NCBI GenBank assembly: GCA_022511285.1
Contig: JAFLRW010000050.1
Location: 1 to 11,188 of the forward strand
Direction of reading: 5' to 3'
Length of the DNA stretch: 11,188 bases
Origin: Duncaniella sp.
Lineage (GTDB): Bacteria; Bacteroidota; Bacteroidia; Bacteroidales; Muribaculaceae
This document shows positions 1 through 6,632 of the stretch, piece by piece. A model generated the notes under the pieces. The model was not told where the DNA came from. It saw nothing but the letters and a program-made list of their open reading frames with translations, and ran no database searches. The first letter of the stretch is position 1. Each line of letters opens with the position of its first letter. A program made the position numbers and the translations under genes.

Positions 1-40
1 GGCGCCCGAAGGCGCGGTCGGACACGGGGAGTTGTTGCAT
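1..40 (-). CDS. Start of an unidentified gene, cut by the left edge
   Basis: An ATG on the minus strand opens a frame reading MQQLPVSDRAFGR before it leaves the window. Thirteen codons are too few to assign a family. Two things support a real start. A TAACTTTG box, matching the Bacteroidales -7 consensus, lies 28 bases upstream of the ATG. The ATG is also preceded by an A/T-rich leader with no Shine-Dalgarno, as is usual in this phylum. It lies downstream of the AAA+ ATPase on the same strand but has its own likely promoter, so it need not be co-transcribed with it. The call rests on start context only and could be wrong. Confidence 0.4.
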   Translation of the reverse strand, partial: MQQLPVSDRAFGR

Positions 41-68
41 AGCTTTGAGTGATTTATGATTTACCCTG

Positions 69-76
69 CAAAGTTA
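69..76 (-). promoter_or_regulatory. Candidate -7 box for the left-edge gene
   Basis: The minus strand reads TAACTTTG, an exact match to the Bacteroidales TAnnTTTG element. It sits 28 bases upstream of the ATG at 40. The closest upstream TTTG is only 15 bases away, shorter than the usual 19-21, so the -33 element is poor or absent. Confidence 0.45.
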
Positions 77-146
77 CAACCACCCCGTGGCCAAAATGGT
101 GCGATAATGCCGATTAGTGATAGTAAGAGTGTGAAGTGAAGGAGGT

Positions 147-1844
147 TTATGCTGTGAAGCCTATTTTGGAGGACGAGGAGTTGGATAGTCGCTCCACGCT
201 GCAGCAGTATTCAATCTGAGGGATGTCAATGACGGATGACCCTTTGAGGATTGAGTTGACGGTGTGCTTGCGCACAACGTTTTCTATCTCACCACCCGAG
301 AGGTCGAATTTAGCGGCAAGGTGTTTGCTTTGCTCTGTGGTGAGGCTTGGGAGCATGGTTTTCCATATCTTTGCTCGAGAGTCGGATGTCGGTTTGTTGA
401 ATTTGATTTTGTATAGGAATCGTCGTTCAAATGCTTTGTCGAGATTTGATGAGAGGTTGGTAGTGGCAATCATAATGCCTTCCAATTTTTCCATTTCTTG
501 AAGAATGATGTTTTGGATGGAGTTTTCCATTTTGTCGACGGCTCGCGATGCTCCTTCGATGCGAGTGCCGAGGACCGCGTCAGCCTCATTGAAAAGGAGG
601 ATGGGAGCTTTGTCGGTGGATCGGCAGATGTTGCGGTAGCGGTTAAAGAGGGCTTTGATGTTTTTTTCGCTTTCGCCCACCCAGCAGCTTTTGATTTTGT
701 CGACATCTACCTGCATGATGTTTCGGCCGGTGGTCTTGGCTAATTGATAAACTGTCTCGGTTTTGCCTGTGCCCGGGGCGCCGTAGAAGATGCAGCAGAA
801 TCCACGGCGCATACCGGACTCTTCCAGGCGCGCCTGGACTTCCTTGAATCGCTTGTCGGTGAGAATGGCTGAAAGCTCATTTACTGATGATTCTTCTTCA
901 GAATTATAGATTAGGAACTTTTTGGATATGGAGTCGGGTTTGATGAGGTCTTTGTCGGATTTCCCGATATTTTGGATGGCAAGTTCGGCGAGCAGTTCTT
1001 CTTTGGCTTTATCGGAGAGCTTGAATGCATCGGAGCGAGCCACGCCGTCCTCGTTGACGTTCTCAATCAGTCCGTGTTCAAAGAGAGTGTGGTCGTGGGC
1101 GCGGAGGTCTCGTTTGATGTGACCGGGGATTTCTTCGTCGTCGTAGAGATCTTCGAGGTCGTGGAAGCGGATGTTGTCGTCGTTGTTCTCAACGTAAAGA
1201 TGAGCCATAAAGATGAAGAGCATTTTAGCATCATTGGATAGGTTGTAGCGGCTAAGAGTCCGGGCAAAAACGGTGTCTTTTATCTCATCGAGCATCTCGG
1301 TGGTTTGGTCGGAGAATTGGTCGTAGTCAATCTCGTCGTTATCTTTGTCTTTGGCCAAAACCTTGAAGCGGTCAAAGAATTCCTGAGTGTCAGTGATAGG
1401 TTGTTCGTGAAACTCTAAGGGGGAGTTGAGTCGGAGCGCTTTGAGTGCTTGTGGTGGTACACGATACGTGCGGTCGTCGCGACGTGTGGAGGTGCGGATG
1501 TAGCCTTTGTTGGCTAATCCATCAATCTCTTCGAAATAGCGCAACATTCTGATGGTTCCGATGCCGAGGAATCCGGCTATTTCAGATGGGCGGATGCGTG
1601 TGTCCTCGCTGCGGTCAATGAAGATGGCGAGCAGGACAGACTGGATTACCGTCAGATCAAGCCTGCGGGCTACATAATTGATATCCGACTTGGCTGCGGT
1701 GAAGAAGTCGGCGGTTAGTGCAGACTCTTTGGCTAATTCAACTATTCTCTCAAAGGCATCGAGGAGATGTTTGGGTGAGCGGCTTGCTTTGGACCCGGTT
1801 GAGCTGCGGCGGTTTGCGGCGGTTGTGACGGTGAGTGATTTCAT
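147..1844 (-). CDS. AAA+ family ATP-binding protein with N-terminal winged-helix-like segments
   Basis: A 565-residue cytoplasmic protein. The C-terminal third is a complete AAA+ module. Walker A is GAPGTGKT (355-362), Walker B is ILLFNEAD (415-422), sensor 1 is ATTN (460-463), the arginine-finger region is ERRF (473-476), and a sensor 2-like GGEIENVVRK lies at 517-526. The layout resembles the SpoVK/FtsH-type COG0464 ATPases. Residues 60-142 and 203-290 each look like winged-helix folds (helix-rich, with PSEIAGFLGIG in the first), hinting at DNA or protein binding. Walker B carries Asn419 where Asp is usual; Glu420 is kept. I chose the ATG at 1844 rather than the in-frame ATG at 1928. The extra 28 codons are AT-rich, overlap the candidate leader and read like noncoding sequence, whereas 1844 follows an A-rich tract typical of Bacteroidales. 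The substrate is unknown; a remodelling or transcription-linked role is inference. Confidence 0.85.
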   Translation of the reverse strand: MKSLTVTTAANRRSSTGSKASRSPKHLLDAFERIVELAKESALTADFFTAAKSDINYVARRLDLTVIQSVLLAIFIDRSEDTRIRPSEIAGFLGIGTIRMLRYFEEIDGLANKGYIRTSTRRDDRTYRVPPQALKALRLNSPLEFHEQPITDTQEFFDRFKVLAKDKDNDEIDYDQFSDQTTEMLDEIKDTVFARTLSRYNLSNDAKMLFIFMAHLYVENNDDNIRFHDLEDLYDDEEIPGHIKRDLRAHDHTLFEHGLIENVNEDGVARSDAFKLSDKAKEELLAELAIQNIGKSDKDLIKPDSISKKFLIYNSEEESSVNELSAILTDKRFKEVQARLEESGMRRGFCCIFYGAPGTGKTETVYQLAKTTGRNIMQVDVDKIKSCWVGESEKNIKALFNRYRNICRSTDKAPILLFNEADAVLGTRIEGASRAVDKMENSIQNIILQEMEKLEGIMIATTNLSSNLDKAFERRFLYKIKFNKPTSDSRAKIWKTMLPSLTTEQSKHLAAKFDLSGGEIENVVRKHTVNSILKGSSVIDIPQIEYCCSVERLSNSSSSKIGFTA

Positions 1845-1942
1845 AAATATTTTCGTTTCTTTTTTGGTTACATATAGAACTTTGGTCAGAAAAATTTTAA
1901 TGAAGTCGGCAAAAAAATTTCCCTCCAAATCAAATTATGCAA

Positions 1943-1950
1943 CAAAATTA
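1943..1950 (-). promoter_or_regulatory. Candidate -7 box for the AAA+ ATPase gene
   Basis: The minus strand reads TAATTTTG, an exact TAnnTTTG match, 98 bases upstream of the chosen ATG at 1844. No TTTG lies 19-21 bases further upstream. That area is instead occupied by an inverted repeat. The leader would be about 90 bases. The box supports independent transcription from the murF-alr operon, but AT-rich sequence makes chance matches likely. Confidence 0.35.
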
Positions 1951-1953
1951 GCG

Positions 1954-1984
1954 TCAGCTTGTCTCATTTGACGGTGCAAGCTGA
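1954..1984. repeat. 8-bp perfect inverted repeat between murF-alr and the AAA+ gene
   Basis: TCAGCTTG (1954-1961) and CAAGCTGA (1977-1984) are perfect reverse complements around a 15-base spacer. On the minus strand the repeat lies 57 bases after the murF-alr stop and ends 3 bases before the TAATTTTG box of the next gene. It could be an operator over the -33 region, or a weak terminator stem for the upstream operon, since only a short TAATTTTG tract follows. The rest of the 196-base gap (1845-2040) is AT-rich with runs of A/T, and I see no small gene in it. Confidence 0.4.
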
Positions 1985-2040
1985 GAAAATTTTGAAAAAA
2001 ACGAAAAAAATGAGAGTGGTGGGGCGAGCGGACTAATGAG

Positions 2041-4512
2041 CTATTCGCGATAGTAGATGCGCTTGACGCGCTGTGAGACGGATGTGAGAATCTCGTAGGG
2101 GATAGTGTCGAGAGAATCGGCGATGGAGTCGACGCTGATATTCTCCCCGAACACCTCTACTGACATTCCGGGGACTATGCCCGGCACATCGGTGACGTCA
2201 ATCATACAGGCATCCATACAGATGCTGCCCACGGTGGGGCAGAGAGTTCCGGCCACTAAGAAAGAGGCATTGCCGTAGCCGAGGTGGCGGTTGAGACCGT
2301 CGGCGTATCCTATCGGAATGGTGGCTATTATTGAGTCGCGTTGGAGTTTGCCTCGACGGTTGTAGCCGATGGTGGTTCCTGCCGGCCATTCCTTGACAGA
2401 GATGATTACGGTGCGAAGCGTGGAGACCGGACGCAGTTGGGCTTGCGAGCCATCGTGAAGAGTGGGCACTCCGTAGAGTCCGATGCCGAGGCGCACCATA
2501 TCGAGCTGATGCTCCGGAAAGCGGGTGATGCCTGTGGAGTTGAGTATGTGGCGAAGGATTCGCCGCTCGGGGAAAGCCTCGCAGAGCATTGTTGCGCAGC
2601 GGTCAAAGTAATCAAACTGGCTGCGGGTGTAATCGTCCTCAAGGGGATCGTCGGCAGCGCAGAGATGGGAGAACACGGAGCGAGCCACTATGTGTGTCTG
2701 TCCCTTGAGTAGATTGATGACTTCCGGAAGCGTGTCGAGCAGGAAGCCGAGGCGATGCATTCCGGAGTCGATTTTGATGTGAACAGGATAATTCTCCACA
2801 CCGAGTCGCTTGGCTTCGGATATGAGACGCCGCAGGAAATCAATGGAGTAAATTTCGGGTTCAAGATGGTTGTCAAAAAGCGTTTTGAGGTCGTCGACCA
2901 TAGGGTTGAGGACAATGATGGGCATAGTGATGCCTTCACGTCTGAGCTGTGCGCCCTCGTCGTGGACGGCTACGGCGAGGTAGGCAGCGCCTTGGGTCTG
3001 GAGGGTTTTGGCAAGTTCGGCGGCTCCGGCTCCGTAGCCCGAGGCTTTAATCATGCAAACGATGCCTGTGGAGGGGTTGATGTGAGAGCGGAAGAAATTG
3101 AAATTGTCGACCACGGCGTCGAGATTGATTTCGAGAACTGTCTCGTGGCGTCGGCCTTCGAAGGCCTCGTTGACAAGCGAGAATTCAGAGTCAGGCGCGC
3201 CCTTGATGAGGATGAGGGAGTCGAGGATGGAGTCGGTCGAGAAGCTGTCCATCATTTCGCTGACAGAGTTGAATCGGAGTGCGTTTGGCCCAAAAAGATT
3301 TGCGTGGTGGCTGATTTCAGGGCCGACAGCTATGATGGTGTTCACTCCGCGGGCCCGGCATAGTGTGGCAGCCTGGCGATAGACAGCCTCTGTGTTCCCG
3401 CACTGTGCGGTCAGATCGCCGAGAATGAGGGTCAGAGAGTGGCCCGGAGTGATGCGGCGGTTGGCAAAGTCAAGCGCTTGGGCCAATGATGGGATGTCGG
3501 CAGTGAACGTGTCGTGGATGATGTGGCATCCGTTGAGCCCTTCAATCACTTCAAGACGGGTGTTGACGCGAGAGAGACGCGGCATGCGCTCAGCTATCAC
3601 CTCCGGCTTCACTCCGAGAAGGAGGGTCACGGCTAAGGCATAAATGGAATTGTCAACGTCGCGGCGGGCGGTAAAAGGGATGGTGTATGAGCCGTGGATT
3701 TCGCTGTCGGCAAACTGATAGTCGATTGTGGTATTTCCGGCTTGTTGGGTGATACGTGAGATATAGAGAGGGGCGTTTGGTGATGTGAGAGACCATCCTA
3801 TCTTGCGACAGCTGTCGGGAATCACCGAGGCTATCAGTTCATTGTCGGCAGGGAAGATTACGGTGTGGCATCCTTCAAATAGGCGAGCTTTTTCACGCGC
3901 TTTTTCTTGGATTGATGCGAAGCCGCTGCTGTGGGCTCCGCCGATATTGGCAAACACCCCTATGGTAGGCCTAATCATAGCAGCAAGGCGCTCCATTTCG
4001 CCAGGCAAAGAAATGCCGGCTTCAATGACGGCAGCCTCGGTGGATGGTGTAATCTCCCAGAGCGACAGCGGCACGCCGATCTGCGAATTATAGCTTCGGG
4101 GCGAGCGAGTGAGCTCTATGTCGCCGTGCACAAGAGAGTTTATCCACTCCTTGATTGTTGTTTTGCCGCGGCTGCCCGTTATGGCCACTATCGGGATGTC
4201 AAATTGCGCTCTATGTGCGGCAGCTATGGTCTGAAGGGCCTTGAATGGAGATTTGACGGTCAGGAATACGGCTTGAGGCATCTCGGAAATATTGTCCGGG
4301 AGGCGCTCAACCACAAAGTGACGCACACCGCGGCTGTAAAGGTCGGAGATGAATCGATGTCCGTCGCCCGACGGAGTGCGCAGCGCAAAGAAAAGCGTCT
4401 CCTCAGGAGCGAGGAGCGAACGGCTGTCAGTGAGCAGATGAGATATTTTCCCGTCGCCGGCAGGGGAGGGGAGTGAGAGAAGGGAGGCTATCGCGGAGAT
4501 TGTGTAGGACAT
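2041..4512 (-). CDS. murF-alr: Bifunctional UDP-MurNAc-tripeptide:D-Ala-D-Ala ligase / alanine racemase
   Basis: An 823-residue fusion acting in the cytoplasm on the last precursor steps of peptidoglycan. Residues 1 to about 455 are MurF, which uses ATP to join D-Ala-D-Ala to UDP-MurNAc-tripeptide. Its P-loop is TGSRGKTT (112-119), the substrate block is YNSQIGVPLSLW (141-152), and FANIGGAHSSGF (187-198) matches the family NIGxAHxxxF motif. Residues from about 457 are a fold-type III PLP alanine racemase. Lys489 in MIKASGYGAG binds PLP, Tyr717 in TIGYNRRG is the opposite catalytic base, and DSGMHRLGF (582-590), RLGIGLYG and IPIGYADGL are family motifs. This fusion is known in Bacteroidales. 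The start overlaps the end of the GSCFA gene by 25 bases, so translation is probably coupled. The MurF C-domain motif usually near DSYNAN reads DTFTAD (334-339), a divergent form. Confidence 0.95.
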   Translation of the reverse strand: MSYTISAIASLLSLPSPAGDGKISHLLTDSRSLLAPEETLFFALRTPSGDGHRFISDLYSRGVRHFVVERLPDNISEMPQAVFLTVKSPFKALQTIAAAHRAQFDIPIVAITGSRGKTTIKEWINSLVHGDIELTRSPRSYNSQIGVPLSLWEITPSTEAAVIEAGISLPGEMERLAAMIRPTIGVFANIGGAHSSGFASIQEKAREKARLFEGCHTVIFPADNELIASVIPDSCRKIGWSLTSPNAPLYISRITQQAGNTTIDYQFADSEIHGSYTIPFTARRDVDNSIYALAVTLLLGVKPEVIAERMPRLSRVNTRLEVIEGLNGCHIIHDTFTADIPSLAQALDFANRRITPGHSLTLILGDLTAQCGNTEAVYRQAATLCRARGVNTIIAVGPEISHHANLFGPNALRFNSVSEMMDSFSTDSILDSLILIKGAPDSEFSLVNEAFEGRRHETVLEINLDAVVDNFNFFRSHINPSTGIVCMIKASGYGAGAAELAKTLQTQGAAYLAVAVHDEGAQLRREGITMPIIVLNPMVDDLKTLFDNHLEPEIYSIDFLRRLISEAKRLGVENYPVHIKIDSGMHRLGFLLDTLPEVINLLKGQTHIVARSVFSHLCAADDPLEDDYTRSQFDYFDRCATMLCEAFPERRILRHILNSTGITRFPEHQLDMVRLGIGLYGVPTLHDGSQAQLRPVSTLRTVIISVKEWPAGTTIGYNRRGKLQRDSIIATIPIGYADGLNRHLGYGNASFLVAGTLCPTVGSICMDACMIDVTDVPGIVPGMSVEVFGENISVDSIADSLDTIPYEILTSVSQRVKRIYYRE

Positions 4513-5459
4513 AGAGATAGAAACCGTTGTAGACCCTGCCTGAGTTCCGGAAAGCTGTCGAGCAGGGAGAGTTCTTTGATTTCGGAGAGAGGAGTTGCGG
4601 ATTCGGAACGGTGGGCAAGGCGGCGAGTGATCCGGCGTCCGGCTTCGGCAGCCTTAAGAGTGTCTTGAGAAAAGAAACTGCGACCGAACAGGTGGTAGAT
4701 ATAGCTGACGGCCATTAGAGATGGGTGTTTCAAATCGTCGGCATAGAAACGATAGTCGCGCAAGTCGTCGATCATAATCTCGTAGGCCGGGAAATACAAT
4801 GTGTCGGCACAGGAGTGTGTGATTTCCTCAACGGCAAGCATTAGGGTGGCCTTGATGATGCTGTTGGCGTGGAGGCCGTCGGCCAAGTAGCGGAGCGGAC
4901 TGACCGTGAAGACAATTTTGTCTTCAGGATTGCATTTGCGTATAAGGGCGACCGTGGCAGCAAGTGTGTTAGTGACCTCCTGTAGCGAAAGCTCGCGGCG
5001 TGAGAAAGTCCCGGATGGGAGCTTGTGGCAATTGGCTACGACAGAGCCTGTTTCTTTCAGTATGTAGCAAGATGTTGTGCCGAGTGTGATGAAAATAGCC
5101 GAAGCATTGCGCAGGGTGTTTGAGCCATCTGCAATAGCACTGTTCATAGCCTCAATTGAGGCTTCGCATTCAGGACGAGAGTAGCGCGAGTGGAACCCCC
5201 AGTGATGCCAATACCCATCGCGCTCAAATAATTCCTCGGCGCTTACTGTCGCTCCTGAAGCGAGTCTGCCCACGGCGCTGAGCACTGACAGTGGATTGTA
5301 TAAAGGGCCGAATGGATTGACACATACATTAAACAGGTCGGCCGATAGCTCAGCGCCAATATTGTCGGCAAAGCAGGAACCGACAAGAAGGAGCGGATGG
5401 CGGTGATTTACCGTCCCCTCGTGGCCTTGAATGGGTGGTTGTTCGGAGCGAAACTGCAT
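4488..5459 (-). CDS. GSCFA domain-containing protein
   Basis: A 323-residue protein of the GSCFA family, named for the motif GSCFA seen at 27-31. The family is related to SGNH/GDSL hydrolases. The usual GDS block is GSC here, a FITLGTT block follows at 123-129, VSPLRYLAD at 186-194, and DDLKHPS at 241-247 supplies a possible Asp-His pair. Ser28 could therefore be a nucleophile, but no activity can be read from the sequence. There is no obvious signal peptide or membrane segment, so it is probably cytoplasmic. It is first in an operon and overlaps murF-alr by 25 bases, which suggests a link to wall precursors (inference). I chose the ATG at 5459. A TTG three codons upstream (5468) lies inside the promoter -7 box and cannot be the start if that promoter is used. 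Confidence 0.88.
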   Translation of the reverse strand: MQFRSEQPPIQGHEGTVNHRHPLLLVGSCFADNIGAELSADLFNVCVNPFGPLYNPLSVLSAVGRLASGATVSAEELFERDGYWHHWGFHSRYSRPECEASIEAMNSAIADGSNTLRNASAIFITLGTTSCYILKETGSVVANCHKLPSGTFSRRELSLQEVTNTLAATVALIRKCNPEDKIVFTVSPLRYLADGLHANSIIKATLMLAVEEITHSCADTLYFPAYEIMIDDLRDYRFYADDLKHPSLMAVSYIYHLFGRSFFSQDTLKAAEAGRRITRRLAHRSESATPLSEIKELSLLDSFPELRQGLQRFLSLCPTQSPR

Positions 5460-5465
5460 AATATG

Positions 5466-5497
5466 CAAAGTTACTACAAAAATACGTTAACGTCAAA
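5466..5497 (-). promoter_or_regulatory. Consensus promoter for the GSCFA-murF/alr operon
   Basis: On the minus strand TTTG (5497-5494) is followed by 20 bases and then TAACTTTG (5473-5466). This matches the Bacteroides primary-sigma consensus TTTG-N19-21-TAnnTTTG exactly. The ATG at 5459 begins only six bases after the -7 box, so the transcript should start at or within a few bases of the start codon. Confidence 0.8.
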
Positions 5498-5544
5498 AGA
5501 AAAATCAAAAGTGTCAGATTTTGGTGTTGGCTGTTTAAAATGGA

Positions 5545-5576
5545 TTTGGTAATTAGAAGAAATTTCACTAAATTTG
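5545..5576 (+). promoter_or_regulatory. Consensus promoter for rpoD
   Basis: TTTG (5545-5548), a 20-base spacer and TAAATTTG (5569-5576) match the Bacteroidales primary promoter consensus exactly. The rpoD ATG lies 25 bases downstream, giving a leader of roughly 20 bases. It is back to back with the minus-strand promoter; 47 bases separate the two -33 boxes. Confidence 0.8.
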
Positions 5577-5601
5577 CAGGATAAATGTGCGCTAATAAAA
5601 A

Positions 5602-6462
5602 ATGAGACAATTAAAGATTTCCAAATCAATCACCAATCGCGAGAGTGCCTCGCTCGACAAATTTCTGCAAGAAATTGGCAGAGAGGAACTTATCTCAGTG
5701 GAAGAGGAAGTAGAGCTGGCACAGCGCATTCATCAAGGCGATCAGGCAGCTCTCGATAAATTGGTGCGGGCCAACCTGCGATTCGTCGTATCAGTGGCCA
5801 AGCAGTACCAAAATCAAGGATTGAGTCTCCCCGACCTTATCAATGAGGGAAATTTAGGGCTTATCAAGGCGGCTCAAAAGTTTGATGAAACCCGCGGTTT
5901 TAAGTTTATTTCATATGCAGTGTGGTGGATTCGTCAGTCCATCCTCCAGGCACTTGCCGAGCAGAGCCGCATAGTGCGCCTGCCGCTCAATCAGGTGGGG
6001 TCGCTCAATAAAATCAGTAAGGCTCTTTCAAAATTTGAGCAGGAAAACGAGCGCCGACCCTCGCCCGAGGAGTTGGCTGAAAGGCTTGAGGTGCCTGTCG
6101 ACAAGATAGCGGATACACTGAAAGTCTCAGGGCGGCATATCTCAGTAGATGCGCCTTTTGTGGAAGGTGAAGACAACAGCCTGCTTGATGTGCTCACCAA
6201 TGATGACTCGCCAATGGCCGACGCCACGCTGACACAAGAATCACTGGCCAAAGAGGTGGACCGCGCCTTGCATCAACTCCACGATCGCGAGCGTGAGATA
6301 CTGAAAATGTTTTTCGGAATCGGATGCCAAGAAATGACTCTGGAGGAGATAGGTGCCAAGTTTGACCTCACGCGCGAGCGCGTGCGTCAGATTAAGGAGA
6401 AAGCCATCCGTCGTCTCAAAGGGCAAAAAAGCCAGTTGCTCAAACCGTATTTAGGGCAATAA
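5602..6462 (+). CDS. rpoD: RNA polymerase primary sigma factor (sigma-70 family, Bacteroidales type)
   Basis: A 286-residue housekeeping sigma factor that directs RNA polymerase to TTTG/TAnnTTTG promoters. Region 1.2 covers about 14-47. Region 2 includes the core-binding block LINEGNLGL (80-88) and the DNA-melting and -10-recognition segment from QKFDETRGF to VWWIRQSI (92-114). Region 3 is near 130-210. The region 4.2 helix-turn-helix runs from MTLEEIGAKF to RERVRQIKEKAIRRL (245-272). It lacks region 1.1 and is far shorter than the 613-residue E. coli RpoD, as expected for the Bacteroides primary sigma. The ATG is fixed by the upstream consensus promoter and an A-rich leader. It probably autoregulates, since its promoter is a perfect match to what this sigma type reads. 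It is divergent from the cell-wall operon. Confidence 0.97.
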   Translation: MRQLKISKSITNRESASLDKFLQEIGREELISVEEEVELAQRIHQGDQAALDKLVRANLRFVVSVAKQYQNQGLSLPDLINEGNLGLIKAAQKFDETRGFKFISYAVWWIRQSILQALAEQSRIVRLPLNQVGSLNKISKALSKFEQENERRPSPEELAERLEVPVDKIADTLKVSGRHISVDAPFVEGEDNSLLDVLTNDDSPMADATLTQESLAKEVDRALHQLHDREREILKMFFGIGCQEMTLEEIGAKFDLTRERVRQIKEKAIRRLKGQKSQLLKPYLGQ

Positions 6463-6480
6463 GCTGTAAGAGAAGCCGAG

Positions 6481-6512
6481 AGCGACTCCGGTCGATACAC
6501 TCGCTTTTCTTT
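6481..6512 (+). terminator. Possible weak intrinsic terminator after rpoD
   Basis: AGCGA (6481-6485) pairs with TCGCT (6501-6505) across a 15-base loop, followed by TTTCTTT. The stem is only 5 bp, or 6 with a G-T pair, so the call is tentative. The rest of 6463-6632 is AT-rich. No exact TAnnTTTG promoter is visible there for the next gene; the nearest is TATCTTTT at 6605-6612, one base off and without a -33 box. Confidence 0.3.
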
Positions 6513-6632
6513 GTCAAGTTTCCAAGAAAAAAAGTTTTTACTAAACAATCTAAAAAAGGTACTCTTTCACAACATTTGCCACCTATTAATGGCCGCGTGG
6601 AGAGTATCTTTTTTTAATATAAAATCAATACC

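Noticed and set aside
61..146. Intrinsic terminator after the AAA+ ATPase gene
   Set aside because: No GC-rich stem followed by a T run is visible on the minus strand in this stretch.
1845..1928. N-terminal extension of the AAA+ protein by 28 codons to an upstream ATG
   Set aside because: The stretch is AT-rich, its translation looks unlike a domain, and the ATG at 1844 has the A-rich leader typical of this group. A candidate promoter also lies close upstream of 1928.
2755..3363. 202-codon open frame on the plus strand
   Set aside because: It is antisense to the well-supported murF-alr gene, has low-complexity Val/Gly/Asp/Glu content and no family motif.
3931..4476. 181-codon open frame on the plus strand
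   Set aside because: It is also antisense to murF-alr, with no recognisable motif and no start context.
5460..5468. TTG start three codons before the GSCFA ATG
   Set aside because: It lies within the -7 box of the promoter, so it would not be transcribed.
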